Part shown: positions 23,193 through 35,410 of the stretch, piece by piece | Numbering within the stretch: the stretch's first letter is position 1 | Layout of the letters: the number at the start of each line of letters is the position of its first letter | Assembly (NCBI GenBank): GCA_027924645.1 | Contig: BSBN01001359.1 | Location: 11,388,001-11,452,000 of the forward strand | Length of the DNA: 64,000 bases | From: Cunninghamia lanceolata | Taxonomy: Eukaryota > Streptophyta > Pinopsida > Cupressales > Cupressaceae | Direction of reading: 5' to 3' | Notes under the pieces: generated by a model | What the model was told of the DNA's origin: nothing | Database searches by the model: none | The model's input: only the letters and a program-made list of their open reading frames with translations | Position numbers and translations under genes: made by a program

Positions 23193-23572
23193 TGTTAGTG
23201 TAGGTTTTTTATTCCTTTCATAAGGTTTTTCCTACACATATTATTAAGCTTTCTTAGGTTAATAAAGTGAGTTTAATTAGGTGAGTGGGTCATTTGAGGT
23301 GTCACCATCCTATGAGGGAGTTGCATTTACTATGTTTAGACTATTTGGTGGTCTCTCCCTATTGGTCAGTTTTGCCACCTCCATGCCTCTCCCTGGTCTA
23401 TATAAACTCACTACCTAGCTTGTATTTACGATTCCATTTTGTTCTATTTTGTGAGCAATCTATTCAGACTATTTTGATATGATCTCTTTGTTTCTTCCAT
23501 TTTGATCTTCTATGTGTGCTTGCCTTTAGCTTTCTAGATTTTGGGTTTCTATCTCCATTACAAAATCTAACA
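23193..23572 (+). repeat. 5' LTR of the copia element
   Basis: 380 bp, starting tgttagtgtagg and ending aaaatctaaca, with perfect 6-bp inverted termini tgttag/ctaaca. A TATA box (tatataaac) lies near 23397. tggtatcagagtgag follows directly at 23573, a near-perfect initiator-Met tRNA PBS. Confidence 0.88.
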
Positions 23573-24206
23573 TGGTATCAGAGTGAGTGAATGCCTAGGG
23601 TTAGTCATTTAGAAGATCTAGGATTTGAGATTTTGGTTTCTCTTGAAAGTTGAGTATGCTCTTCTCTTGCATCCGATGATGACCTGGAGAATGAGAAAAA
23701 CTTGATAGAAATACCATTTTTTAGGGAGGGTTTTGTATGTGGATTTGTGTTGTAGGTAGCTTCAGGAGATTCATGGAGTAAATCAAAGCTTGCCATTGAG
23801 TTAAGAGCTGCTAGAAAATTCAAAATAGCCCTTTGTTTCGTCGAGCTTGGACACCAGAAGCCTTTTTTATGAGGGTTTGAAGCCGGAGGTTTGTTACTAG
23901 ATCTAGCAAGGAGCCACCATTTGGGAGCAGTCTGGCTCAAATTTGACCCTTCCATTGTGCTCAAAAGGGTTGAAAACCCTAAGATCACCTATTTATTCAT
24001 CAAAATCAGAGAAAGTTGTCTGGAGAGGCAAAATTATTTTCCTCGGGACTCATATGACTCTTGCACACAGTTTGAAGCAAGTTAAAAATTTTCTATATAT
24101 ATATTTGCAATTTTTAATATAAAAAATCATTTCAAAATATTTTGAATCGCAGTTTTTTTATGATTTAAAATCATTCTAAATTAAAAAAATAATAATAATA
24201 AAGGTA
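23573..24206 (+). other. Copia PBS and leader, first part
   Basis: Starts with the PBS tggtatcagagtg. No sustained ORF. It is AT-rich towards the end (aataataataa near 24189). Continues at 36491 on the far side of NA copy 1. Confidence 0.65.
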
Positions 24207-24211
24207 CGCAA
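24207..24211. repeat. TSD of NA copy 1, left
   Basis: cgcaa, against tgcaa at 36491-36495; four of five bases match. Confidence 0.6.
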
Positions 24212-25306
24212 TGTTGATAACTGAGAGGAGGGGGTGAATCAGTTATCTTAATTATTTCAGCTTTCTGAACTTTCTTAATAATTAATGATGCATTAATTCA
24301 AATAAGAAAACATAACCATGAAATGGAAATACACATGACACAATATTTTTGACGTGGAAACCCTGTTAAGGGAGAAAACCACAGGGTGATTAACCCAAGA
24401 TTGTATTCTCTGTTAGAAGAATAGAAATACAAAATGGCACTTGCCAATTAGGGCTCACTGCCCGAGCACACTGCTCACAAGAGACTCACTATCTACAAGA
24501 GACTCACTATCTACAATTTATAAAGAGTGTAATACAGTACTTGAATTGAGAAGGAGTATCTACATATGTTGGAGTTTAGTTCTGGTTAGACTCAGTATAC
24601 TGATCTACTGCACTTCATCCTTTCTCTTCTTTAGTGCTGCTGTCCTTTTACATACCGGACCTGTCTTACTGCTTTCACACTACTCTTCTACTTTTCTTCA
24701 CACATCGTACAACCACAAACCTTCATATCTCAATTCATCTAGTATATATATCCGTACAAGTAATCTTACCACCTTTCTAGTCATTATCTGGAATAGTCAG
24801 TATTTTCCCAAGCTTTGATCTGTCGGCTGGATCCTTGCTTACCAAGTGATGCGGATCTAGAAGATGCTTGAAGAAGTCATCAATCATGTTGGCCAATCAT
24901 GAATGATACCTCAAGAAACTTAATCATTAGAAATATCTCTTCCAGATTTGGGTCTGACACTCTGTCGGTACAGTTCTTCCTATGTCTACTCTGCCAAACA
25001 GGAACCTGACACTCAAGTGCTCATATCTTTTCACCCTTCCATCACTGGAGGCTAAATCCTTGGAATCTATTAGTCAAGGTACTCTTCTTGACTTCTGTAA
25101 ATCTGCACTTCACTGAGATACTTCCTTTGAGAGATCCGGACCTGACTGTCAGACCTTGCTGACTGTCTTGTTCTTGCTTACCGGATCATAACACTTCTTC
25201 AATCTGACTTCCTGTAGAGACTCATCATGTCTTACAGATGTGTGGGATAACCTTTGTTGCCATCAATGACAACATACATGAATCCATATAGTGTCCCTTG
25301 CCAACA
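24212..25306 (-). repeat. 3' LTR of NA copy 1
   Basis: 1095 bp; on the + strand tgttgataactgag..cccttgccaaca. Direct partner of 35411-36490 and homologous to the + strand LTR at 58625-59716. Confidence 0.92.
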
Positions 25307-25321
25307 ATCTCCCCCTTTGGC
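25307..25321 (-). other. Polypurine tract of NA copy 1
   Basis: - strand gccaaagggggagat directly precedes the 3' LTR; the priming site for plus-strand DNA synthesis. Confidence 0.85.
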
Positions 25322-25556
25322 ATTGATGGCAACACTTAGTGAAAAATGACTAAGTGTCACACTATACTCCTCCTTGGTTGATGCTCTATTTTTATAAACA
25401 TTTTCTGGAGCTCCCCCTTAGCTGGATTCCTCATTTTTCACTGCTACTCACTCCCCCTTTGATATCAATGGCAAAGGGTAGGGTCCACACACCAAAATTC
25501 TCAAAAAGTCAACTATACTTAGCCGTATAATTATATATATAGCATACTTACATATA

Positions 25557-27320
25557 CTAAAGTATGTCTGCAAAAGTTGTCTTTAATTGGATGAATTCTG
25601 TTGCCCAACTTTGCTTCATCCTATCCAAAATTGAGATGTGACCACTCAACAGGAATGCAAACGCATCTGTCCTTTTTAGATTTGTCGGATCACTGGTCCG
25701 GGCTGTGATCTGAGCTTCTTTTAAGGTCTCATGCATGGCCTCTAGCTTAGGGATAATTATTCCTCTAAGTTCACCCAACCTGCTTATTCTATTTTTCTTT
25801 TCCTTCTCAAGCTTCTTGATTTCATTCAAGACTACAATAGTCTGACATTCTTAATTTATTATGGAAGAAGAGAGAGGATCAAAATTCTTGGAGAGTTTTG
25901 TCAATTTGTCCTCCTGTTCTTTCACTTTCTTTTCAATATCCAATGTTACTTTGGACCATGATAAACAAAATTTGTACATTTCCCCACCATCTTTAAGAGC
26001 ATTTTCTAAGCTCTTTATCCCAATATTCATATTCCTCCTATCATTAGTTATTAACCCTTGTACCTTTGATAATCTTTTTGCCAAAAATTCCTTCCGGACC
26101 TTATCTTCTGCTAACTTCTCTAGGGAATCAAAATGTGTGCTAACACTATTGACTAGAGATTTGAGATTTCTAGATGAGGAGGCTGAGGGATCCTTTTGAA
26201 AAGATGGCATGATCTTTTCTAATACTCCGGATGCAATTTCTATTAACTCACAGTCTTCCATGTGAGACTTCAGGAGTTTTTCTTTAGCCTTTGCATTAGC
26301 AAATGAAGCTATCTTCATTGTTTGTACCAGAGAAAGAGAATCAAAATTAAATGGTCCTTGTAGAAGTTCCGGTTCATCAATCTCCATTGACTCTTTGTTC
26401 AAGAATTCTTTGATAGTTTCTGTAGTGTCTCTTGCCAGAGACAGATTTTTCTTCTCTTCTGCAGTCTTAGAGCTATCTCTTGGAGCTTTCTCTCCTTCTA
26501 CATTCTTACCACTAGCAGCTGTGGTCTTCTCTATTGAAGTCTTCTCTCCTTGTGCAACCTTGGTACTGTCATCTTCTTTTTCCTTCACTTCTTTTTCTTT
26601 ATCCTCTATTCTTTCTTCTCCTTTGGATCCGGAGTCAGTAGGGGAAACTAGAGGAGTTATGTTTGTTTGTTCACAGGCCACCTCTTCTAGAGTAGAAGAT
26701 TCCAAGTTCTTATCTTTTTCTTCACCGGTAACCATTACTTCTTCTGTCATTGCCTCAATAGATTCTTTTTCAACACTAGTAGCTGAGGGATCAACACCCA
26801 AGTCCTCTATAATAGGAATGTTGAATCTTGAGTATGCATTCCAGAGGATTTCTGCTATTTTTTTTGCCACTGTATCAATTTCTCCAAGCATGAGCAGATT
26901 CGTTCTAGTCTTACTCCAGAACTCATCCTTACAATCTTTGAAGACCATATCCATTTGTTTTGGAGTAATTGAAGGGTAGAGTTGAATGGCTATCTATTCT
27001 CTAATCTCTAAGTCCTTAGCCTTCGCATTTTCTTTTCTCATTTCAAGTTCCTTTTCTAAACTTTTAGGAATTAGAGAAATTATTTCAATAAAAGCTTTAT
27101 TGTATATGTTCAAGTACTTAACTGTGGCTTCCTCCAAGATTTTTCTATCTGCATTATTATATGCATTATAGAATTCTATTATTGGCTGCAGGTTCCCATC
27201 CATAGTAATAGATTTGACTACATCATCTAGGGATAGAGTGGGCCTTTCAATGAATTCTTCTACCATTTCTTCCTTGTCTTTACTGATAGAGGGTTCACTG
27301 AAAGATTTCTTCTTCTTCTT
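25557..27320 (-). pseudogene. NA copy 1 ORF2, C-terminal half
   Basis: Frames 26994-27320, 25851-26954 and 25557-25829 are successive pieces broken by stops (one at 25851, one between 26954 and 26994). They align with the intact ORF2 at 61614: RPTLSLDDVVKSITMDGNLQ, FIEIISLIPKSLEKELEMRK, IDEPELLQGPFNFDSL. Beyond what the window shows of copy 3, this copy adds a helical, Lys/Glu-rich end (..MKIASFANAKAKEK to KTTFADIL at 25557), so the family protein should be about 1,080 residues. No catalytic motif seen; a long Glu/Lys/Ser/Thr low-complexity linker sits in the middle. Confidence 0.75.
27316..27320. repeat. TSD of nested gypsy element, left
   Basis: ttctt, identical to 32194-32198. Confidence 0.85.
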
Positions 27321-28523
27321 TGATGTAGAGGCATCCACACTATAACCTTAACATACAGCATGGATGTCTGCAACCCATCATCATCATCATCATCATATTT
27401 GACTTAACACTGTCAGCATCATCATCATATTTCACCTGCCGACCGATATCCTCCTGATGACAAGCCCTCGCCCGTTCGCATGTCAACAGCATCACCTTAT
27501 TCGATTATCGACAGCATCATCATGTTCGACCAGCGCGAACATCCTCCTGACGTCCATTGTTCACTTCCGCGACAACTTCCGTCTTCACTATCTTCAACAT
27601 CATGATATTCAACATCATGATAATCAACAGGATAAAGAACATCCGGTTCCTCCCATTTATCCTGATGATGACCAACCTTCACTTCTCGCACCGTCCCCTC
27701 CGATGCTGACGTCACCCGATATCCTGATGACGTATATCCTGATGACGATGACGTCACCCGCAGCTCCTCAATATCCTGCTGCTCCGAAATATCCTGATGA
27801 TGCCGTTTTGGCAAACTTCCAACCTTAGCGGATTTTCACTGTTCTGATCCACCAAACCTCCTGGGATGACTCGATCCACTTCTAGGGTGATCTTCCACAC
27901 TTTATCAGCTTGACCTAGCACATGCCCATGCTAGGGTCTTCAACACCTTTCAACCGCGATCCTGCACACCTGCATGCGAACAAACAAACTAACTCCTAAC
28001 CTACTGTACATAACCATTCCACCGATCAGACAAATCAACCGGTGGAATGGATCAGTGAATCCATACAGCCACCAAACCAGCAAATTGATCAAGCAATGGA
28101 ATTCAACAGAGGATGAACACAAACAGGAACACTTTATTTGATTTCAAAAGATGCAAATACAATGATCAGTTTCTCTCTCAGTCTCACTCTCTACAACCTA
28201 GCTCGATCGATGATCTCAAACCAATCGATCCTCTTGCTTAAATAGATTTTCCTGCGAGTACTACTGACCCGACTCCAAGCGGCTGGGAAATCTCTCCAAG
28301 CGGCTGGGAGATCCAACCGGACCTACAGCATACAGCTGTCCTAACAAACTAACTAAAAATAGTAAAAGCATGGTCAGCATGATCTTATCATGATCAGCAT
28401 GACCTTATTACATGCATTTGGTCTTATCAGACCTTCTTGAAAACATAAACAAGACCTAAAACAACTAACTGCCTCATGAAGGCCAGCTGTCAGGTAGGTG
28501 CTCCTGCACCATACTCCCCAACA
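27321..28523 (-). repeat. Complete 3' LTR of the gag-protease element
   Basis: 1203 bp; on the - strand begins TGTTGGGGAGTATGGTGCAG and ends ..TGCCTCTACATCA. Contains a TATA-like CTATTTAAG (28237-28245) and an AATAAA signal (28133-28138), both on the - strand. The + strand frame 27457-27828 is a chance ORF in U5. Confidence 0.85.
28237..28245 (-). promoter_or_regulatory. TATA-like element in the complete LTR
   Basis: CTATTTAAG on the - strand, about 100 bp upstream of the AATAAA signal at 28133-28138. The 5' LTR copy lacks this region entirely, so only the 3' LTR could drive transcription. Confidence 0.5.
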
Positions 28524-28867
28524 GAAAAGAACTCATGTCCCATGAGTTTAGTATGTGGAAGTCCTCCACCTTTACACTTTGCCTTAGCAATATGCTGATC
28601 TGTTCCAGCTTTGTCCTCTGCTGGCTCTTGGCTGCTCCAAGTCTTCTGCACTGTACCTTGCTTCTTTCCTGCAAATAAATCCTTATGCCTGTCAATATAG
28701 GCCTTTCTCTCACATTCCCTGTGTTTGTCAGGTTGTCTGACCAGAACCTCTGTCTGAACTGCCTCTTGAACTTCTGCAATGTTCAACCCTATCTCCCTTT
28801 CAACTTTTATAGGACAAGCAATAGTCCCAACTATGACAACATCCTTGTCATTCCTCTCAACTGATTG
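28490..28867 (-). pseudogene. Residual coding sequence after protease
   Basis: Interrupted frame at 28490-28786 (MNIAEVQEAVQTEVLVRQPD..) leading into the 3' LTR start at 28523. It resembles a spacer normally found before RT, so the RT-to-integrase block appears deleted between here and the LTR. Confidence 0.45.
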
Positions 28868-30670
28868 CTATGTGCAAACCTGTTTCTGCACCTGCTGCTG
28901 ACCTCTGTCAGGCACAACTGAAACTTTCTTCAACCTGTTGTCCTGAACAACTCCTTTTCCTGCAGTATGCTCATCTGCTTTTATGCCCACTCCTATAGGC
29001 ATCTGCACAAATTCCTTCTTTCCCATTAAAATGATTTTGGCTGCCTCCTGTGCTGCAGCATCTGCCTGCAATGGCATCAACTTCATAGTCTTCCCATTTT
29101 TCTTGATGGTATAGGTATTAGCATACCCATCATACAGTACCCTTCTATCAAATTGCCATGGTCTACCCAACAGTAGGTGACAACATTCCATGGGCAAAAT
29201 ATCACACAAAATTCTATCCTGATATGCTCCAATCTGAAAATCCACATATGCCTGTTCAGAGACAAAAAGTGATTGACTATCACTCACCCAAGATGCCTTG
29301 TAAGGGTGTGGGTGTGGAATCCTTTCCAAATTCAGTTTATCCACCATTTCCTGAGATACCATGTTGTCTGTTGAACCAGTATCAATGACAACCTTACATA
29401 CCTTACCTTTGCTCTTACATATGGTCTTAAAAAGAGCTCTTCTTTGTGGGGATTCTTTGTCATGTACCTTCATGGTAGTCACTGTTCTTCTCATCATCAG
29501 AGACTCTCCACTCTCTGGGTATGCATAATTATCAGGCTCCTTATCTTTTTGATAAGTGTTTGAACTCTGCACACTTTGCTCTACTGTCTCTTCTTGCACA
29601 AGTTGTACCCTCTTGTCATTTGTTCTATCATTTCTGGATGATGAACCTTTATTTTCTGGACATTTGAAGGATGGATGACCAAACTCTCCACAGGTGTAAC
29701 ATTTTCCTGAAAATGTAGTAGAACCTCTACCACCTCCAAATCTTCCTCTATTACCTTTCCATCCACCTCTGAAATCAGACTGTCCCTGTCCTTTACCAGT
29801 GTCTTCTTGACCCTCACTGGTTTGCTTTTGTGTAGGGGCTGCTCCTTTTCCCCTCATATTGTTTCCTCTTCCTCTCATGGACTTATCATGTCCTCTATTC
29901 ATCTTTTCTTCAATCCTGATTGCCATTTGATAACAATCTTCCACATTCTTAGGGTTAGCTAAAACTAACTCATCCTGTATGTTAAATCTCAAACCAGACA
30001 AGTACCTAGCCACCTTCTCTACCTCATTCTCATGATGACCAGATCTCATACTCAACTTATAAAACTCCTCAGTATATGTCTTCACATCCCTTTCCTTCTA
30101 CTTTAAAAATTGCAGCTTCTTAAACATCTGGATTTCATAATCCCTTGGCAAGAATTTACCCTTGATCCTTGCTACCATCTTATCCCATGAAGTGATCTTT
30201 GACTTCCCTTGTTTCCTTCTCTCAGATTGTACATAATCCCACCATACCAAAGCATGACCTCCTAACTTGGTCTTTGCAATCTTTACCTTCTGATCCTCAG
30301 CAACATCTTCACATTCAAAGTGATTATCAAGTGCAGCAATCCAATCTAACAACTCATCTTCATTCAAGCTTCCAGTATACTTGGAAACATCAACCTTTAC
30401 CTTAGGTTTATCACTCTGTACTGCCTTTAACAATTTTGCCAGTCTCTGGTCTTCAGCATCCAGATCTTCAGCTACCTCTTCATACTCTTCAACAGTATCT
30501 TCATCTTCTTCAGACTCACTGTCTGCCACTTCCCTCTTTTTGTTCTTTTCCAGGGCTGCAAGCCTGGCTTGAAGTGCTTCAGCAAGCTCCTTCATCTTCC
30601 TCATCTCTCTGGCATGTTTCTCCTTCATCTCCTATAATTTCCTTGCAGTACCACTACCTTTCGGAGGCAT
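28868..30670 (-). pseudogene. Gypsy gag-protease
   Basis: Single frame from MPPKGSGTARKL (30670) broken by two stops, just before 30628 and at 30098. In order: basic coiled-coil (RKMKELAEALQARLAALEK), acidic linker, gag core (VSKYTGSLNEDELLDWIAAL, HALVWWDYV, KITSWDKMVARIKGKFLP), YLSGLRFNIQDEL, one zinc knuckle CYTCGEFGHPSFKC, then an aspartic protease with VVIDTGSTDNMVS and the HLLLGRPWQFDRRVLYDGY block. It ends at 28868 with no RT after it. Gag makes the particle and the protease matures it. DTG is intact. Confidence 0.9.
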
Positions 30671-30767
30671 TTTGTCAACCTCTCACTCAACACACAACAC
30701 ACAATCAACTCTACCTCTGCCCTTTCGGTGACAGAATCAACATACAACAGCCCAGATGTTTTGCTGA

Positions 30768-30779
30768 GCTCTGATACCA
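30768..30779 (-). other. PBS of the gag-protease element
   Basis: - strand TGGTATCAGAGC, three bases (TAG) after the LTR end CTGCATCA; matches the plant initiator-Met tRNA 3' end. Confidence 0.85.
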
Positions 30780-30782
30780 CTA

Positions 30783-31698
30783 TGATGCAGAGGCATCCAC
30801 ACTATAACCTTAACATACAGCATGGATGTCTGCAACCCATCATCATCATCATCATATTTGACTTAACACTGTCAGCATCATCATCATATTTCACCTGCCG
30901 ACCGATATCCTCCTGATGACAAGCCCTCGCCTGTTCGCATGTCAACAACATCACCTTATTCGATTATCGACAGCATCATCATGTTCGACCAGCGCGAACA
31001 TCCTCCTGACGTCCACTGTTCACTTCCGTGACAACTTCCGTCTTCACTATCTTCAGCATCATGATATTCAACATCATGATAATCAACAGGATAAAGAACA
31101 TCCGGTTCCTCCCATTTATCCTGATGATGACCAACCTTCACTTCTCGCACCGTCCCCTCCGATGCTGACGTCACCCGATATCCTGATGACGTATATCCTG
31201 ATGATGATGACGTCACCCGCAGCTCCTCAATATCCTGCTGCTCCGAAATATCCTGATGACGTATATCCTGATGATGATGACATCATATCCTGCTGTTGGC
31301 CATACTTAGCTTTTTCGGCCCGCGATCCACCCGATCTTCTTCCTTAAGCCGATACGCTCCTCTTCGGCACCTCCTGATGATGATCACCCCGACGCTCCTT
31401 CACTTCATGCACTCAACCGCATCATGCCGATCTCCTCTTACTCGGATGATGATGCCCGAAGCGACTGCAGGATATAAGCAGAAATATCCTGATGATGCCG
31501 TTTTGGCAAACTTCCAACCTTAGCAGATTTTCACTGTTCTGATCCGCCGAACCTCCTGGGATGACTCGATCCACTTCCAGGGTGATCTTCCACACTTTAT
31601 CAGCTCGACCTAGCACATGCCCATGCTAGGTCTTCAACACCTTTCAACCGCGATCCTGCACACCTGCATGCGAACAAACAAACTAACTCCTAACCTAC
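30783..31698 (-). repeat. Truncated 5' LTR (U5 side only)
   Basis: Matches 27321 to about 28000 of the 3' LTR, plus a 236-bp segment lying between two copies of gaaatatcctgatga (31245-31259 and 31481-31495) that is absent from the 3' LTR. It stops at ..ctaacctact and lacks the promoter part. Confidence 0.85.
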
Positions 31699-32193
31699 TT
31701 TGCCAAAACGGCATCATCAGGATATTTCAGAGCAGCAGGATATTGCGGAGCTGCGGGTGACGTCATCGTCATTAGGATATACGTCATCAGGATATCGGGT
31801 GACGTCAGCATCGGAGGGGACAGTGCGAGAAGTGAAGGTTGGTCATCATCAGGATAAATGGGAGGAACCGGATGTTCTTTATCCTGTTGATTATCATGAT
31901 GTTGAATATCATGATGCTGAAGATAGTGAAGACGGAAGTTGTCGCGGAAGTGAACAGTGGACGTCAGGAGGATGTTCGCGCTGGTCGAACATGATGATGC
32001 TGTCGATAATCGAATAAGGTGATGCTGTTGACATGCGAACGGGCGAGGGCTTGTCATCAGGAGGATATCGGTCGGCAGGTGAAATATGATGATGATGCTG
32101 ACAGTGTTAAGTCAACTATGATGATGATGATGATGATGGGTTGCAGACATCCATGCTGTATGTTAAGGTTATAGTGTGGATGCCTCTGCATCA
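31699..32193 (+). repeat. Inverted U5 fragment capping the element
   Basis: Reverse complement of 27321 to about 27818 of the 3' LTR. It lacks the 236-bp segment, so it resembles the 3' LTR rather than the adjacent truncated LTR. Ends ..tgcctctgcatca against TSD ttctt. Confidence 0.88.
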
Positions 32194-32198
32194 TTCTT
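32194..32198. repeat. TSD of nested gypsy element, right
   Basis: ttctt; identical to 27316-27320. Confidence 0.85.
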
Positions 32199-33685
32199 CA
32201 GTTTCTTTACCTCCTCATCTGATTCAGTTTCTTCATCATCCTTCTAGCTAACATAGGACCTTGTTGCCTTTTTATTTGTTCTCTTTTCTCCTTTTTCGGA
32301 TGTCTGGACTTCCAGTTTTGATGCCTTTGAGCTTTTATTAGAGGTAGGTGCAACCCTTTTAGAGGATCTAGTCAGGGAGGGAGCTTTTGTCGGATCACTT
32401 TCCTTTTCTGCTTCTTTCTTCTCTTTCTCTGCCCTTTCCATCTTTTCTCTGTTGGCATCAAGAGCTTCTTTTGATATGCCATATCTTTTGGCAATATTCT
32501 CAACTTCTTTTCTCACTTTTCTCTTTATCTCTGGTTGTCTAAGTTCCACATGAATTTTTACACTCAATTCTTCAAAGGTTCCAAACCTTTCTGCTTTGGG
32601 ATCCTTGGGTTGACTAAGCATGTTGCAGCTCCACAAGTTTCTCATCCACCTCATACCCCATCAGCATGATCCAGACTGTCCTTAGTTCCACAGCTTCCAT
32701 TAGGCACTGATCAGTTTCAACCATAAAACAAATTATATCCTTATACTTTTCAACTAGAGAATTGGGAATTCTCTCTCTTGCTTGCATCAAATTTTGGAGG
32801 TTCTTGAAATATCCCCATAGAGCTGTATTTCTTATCTTGGCATCTCCAAGCCCATGTAAATAGTTTTTGATTTGGATTGCAACAGGTCTGTCATTCTGCC
32901 AAACCCAACCACTTGATCCAGGCAGCTCACTCATGAAGTAGAAAAACAGACACAATATCAGCCCACCATACTTGAAGGAATTTTTCTTATCCTTCTTGAT
33001 CTTCTGTAGATTCTCCAACAGTTGGCTTAGAAGAAGTTCACACAGATCATAGTCAGCATTTTCTTTTAGCATCTGATAAGCTATATAGACTGCAATTCCC
33101 AGTACTGAATTTTCCCTACTGGAGTGATAAATCTTGTAACCAATTATCATGGATGCAAATTTGATATCCGGATAAGTGATATCTTCAATTGTCATGGCTC
33201 TCTTGTCAAATTTTGATCTAGTTGCATCACTCACTATCTGATTCTTGACAGATTTGAGAACAGGTATCCCACTGGATGAGTGCAGACTGGTTACTGCCCT
33301 AATTGCATCTTTGGTGATCTTAAATGGTCTATTCAACCATAGGAAGTTATCATGTACTCTACTCAACACATATCGGACCCATTCATCTTCTTCAAAATAG
33401 GGGAAATGAATGCACTGTGCAAAATGCTTATCCTGGATGGCCTTGAACTGAGGTTTGAGCTCAAGAGAATCATCTATTAACTGATTGTGATAGATATCAG
33501 CCATCTTAGATTCCCCAAATTCTTCAATATTCGCATGAATATATGCCCTAACATCTTCTACATGCAGAACCCCATGCGAAATGCTTGAAAAGCGCTGAGG
33601 GGATCAACTTCTAGGGATTTATATGGATGCTTCTTAAATTTAGGGCATGGCTTATCAGAAATCTTCACTATATTTGGAGTAGTCA
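32194..33685 (-). pseudogene. NA copy 1 ORF2, N-terminal half
   Basis: Starts at 33685 (MTTPNIVKISDKP, matching MATPNIVKISDRP of the intact copy). A one-base loss near 33610 and an 8-base loss near 32630 shift the frame. Open pieces 32614-33504 and 32244-32654 carry FEEDEWVRYVLSRVHDNFLW, SMIIGYKIYHSSRENSV, NSFKYGGLILCLFFYFM, WVWQNDRPVAIQIKNYLHGL and the PKDPKAERFGTFEELSVK block. Function unknown. It continues at 27320 beyond the nested element. Confidence 0.8.
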
Positions 33686-34162
33686 TCTTTCAAAGATTTA
33701 TAGAGAGATATTGAGAATGGAAAATACCTTTTATGCTTCTAGGTTTCATGGAGAGAGCCAGATCAATTGCTGGATGAAACGGATTCTATAGATGATCTTT
33801 GATGGGCTTGAGGAATTTTGGTTGCAGCGCTTCTTTTCGCTTCTTCTTGAGTGTAAAATGAGCAAATGATTAATAGTAGAAACCCTTATACTGCTTCGTA
33901 AACCCTAATACCAAGTTGCAATAAATGCTCAACCTAAGTCATTCCGGTTTGCCTTGTTTTCCTTAATTGGATGACTTGAAGAACCGGATCAATCTTGATC
34001 TAAACATCTTGCGGATCTTCCATATCTTAACCATAGTTTATTTAGATGTTTCTCTTATGAACCCTTTAATCCGCAACTCTCCTTGTGCTAGTTCCGTGAC
34101 CGATTGACTAGCTGGGGGAAAATGGTTTTCTTTGTGTCTCCCCCTAAGCCAAAGCTCACTTT

Positions 34163-35344
34163 TTAATTTCTGGAAGGAATATCAGCACCAGAGTCTGGTG
34201 CGGATCCATCCCCTACATTCTCTGTACTTTTCTTCACCCAAATCTTGTTCATCTCACTTTGAACTTCATTCGCATTCACTTTTTGTCTTCCCTTGTCTTG
34301 ATTCTGATTATGATGTACCAGACCTCCTTTGTCCTGATTCTTGCTTCTACAGAATTTGGCAATATGACCGGATCTATTGCAAATTTGGCAAACAACATGT
34401 CTTTGCATATTTGATTGATATCCTCTTGATCTGCATTGATTAGCCATATGACCCATTCTATTGCATGCAAAGCATCTACCATTGAATGAATTGTTCATTT
34501 GCATATTTCTACATTCATGAGATTTGTGACCATACCTTTTGCAATTGAAACATTGTCCGGAGAAGGATGTATTAATCTGATTCATTCTCTTTCTCCACTG
34601 ATTAGCTCTATGACCAAAGTTATTGTAGTTATGGCAATATCTATTGAAGGATGGATATCTTTGAGCATTTGGCTGCCTTACCGGAGGTCTTCTAGGCCTG
34701 TTCCCTAGATTTTCTAATCCAAAATTTTTCTGACCGGATCCAGAGCTTTCTCCTTTCTCATATCCCAAACCACACTTGTCATCTACCCTCTTTTGACTTT
34801 CAAGAAGAACTTCAAGTTGAGCAGAACTTATCTTGAGTTTCTCTTTATATTCATTTGTTGTTTGAAGATCCCTTTTAAGAGAGACAATTTGATCCTCAAG
34901 TTTTTCTTCATTATCTTTAGCATCTTCAAGATCAGATTCAAGATGTCTGATAATTCTATCCATCTTGTGGCAATCTTCTGATTTCTCCTTGAGAGATTGT
35001 CTTAGATCATCTTCAGTTTTTCTTTTCTCTTCAATCTCTTGGGTAAACTTCATAACTCCTGATTCCATTTCATGTCTTACCATAATGATTTCTTTTGATA
35101 ACTTTTCACATAACTTAGTTTTCTCCTTCAGATCTCCATTTGTATCATTGGCTTCATTTTGACTTGCTAGTTGCTGAAGTAGCTCCTTTCTCTTTTGCAT
35201 AGAGAGACTCAGTTTCTCTTTTAATTCATTTATGAAATCATTAGCCTGTTTGAGTCTTTCCTTCAATTCATTGATTTCAGAATTTGACTGCTCAAGATCA
35301 TCTAGGGCAGACTTAAGTTGCTCCCTCATACCATACACATCCAT
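34163..35344 (-). pseudogene. NA copy 1 ORF1: coiled-coil, zinc-knuckle gag-like protein
   Basis: Open for 393 codons from MDVYGMREQLKS (35344). I chose this start because upstream codons translate the LTR end and PBS. About 190 residues of heptad-rich coiled coil, then a GLGYEKGESSGSG box as in plant copia gags, a basic Pro/Arg segment, and four CCHC positions. The first knuckle has lost two ligands (CHNY..HRANQW); the other three are intact. Ends with SAPDSGADIPSRN. It would bind RNA and may build or join particles. Open frame, but the broken knuckle suggests loss of function. Confidence 0.75.
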
Positions 35345-35396
35345 TTTGAATTCCCAGGTCTTCCTTGAGCTGTTAGGCTCTGTTGAGAGGAACTTG

Positions 35397-35408
35397 GCTC
35401 TGATACCA
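35397..35408 (-). other. PBS of NA copy 1
   Basis: - strand TGGTATCAGAGC, two bases after the 5' LTR end; perfect plant initiator-Met tRNA primer site. Confidence 0.9.
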
Positions 35409-35410
35409 AT

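Larger units (their letters stand above)
27321..32193 (-). mobile_element. Gag-protease gypsy element with inverted duplicate LTR edge at its 5' side
   Basis: 4873 bp inserted in ORF2 of NA copy 1, flanked by perfect ttctt TSDs. - strand order: inverted U5 piece (32193-31699), truncated 5' LTR (31698-30783), PBS, gag-protease ORF, 3' LTR (28523-27321). Both outer ends are therefore the same LTR edge (tgatg[t/c]agaggcatcc) in opposite orientation. The interior is only 2.26 kb with no RT or integrase, so it was also non-autonomous. Confidence 0.88.

Noticed and set aside
26395..26979. 194-codon + strand frame antisense to ORF2
   Set aside because: Ser/Leu-rich shadow of the Glu/Lys-rich ORF2 linker. 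The same kind of shadow appears opposite copy 3 ORF2 at 62782-63180 and 63512-63871.
27457..27828. 123-codon + strand frame in the gypsy U5, repeated at 30916 and inverted at 31695
   Set aside because: Repeated only because the LTR is; the overlapping antisense frame is equally open and atc-repeat composition explains both.
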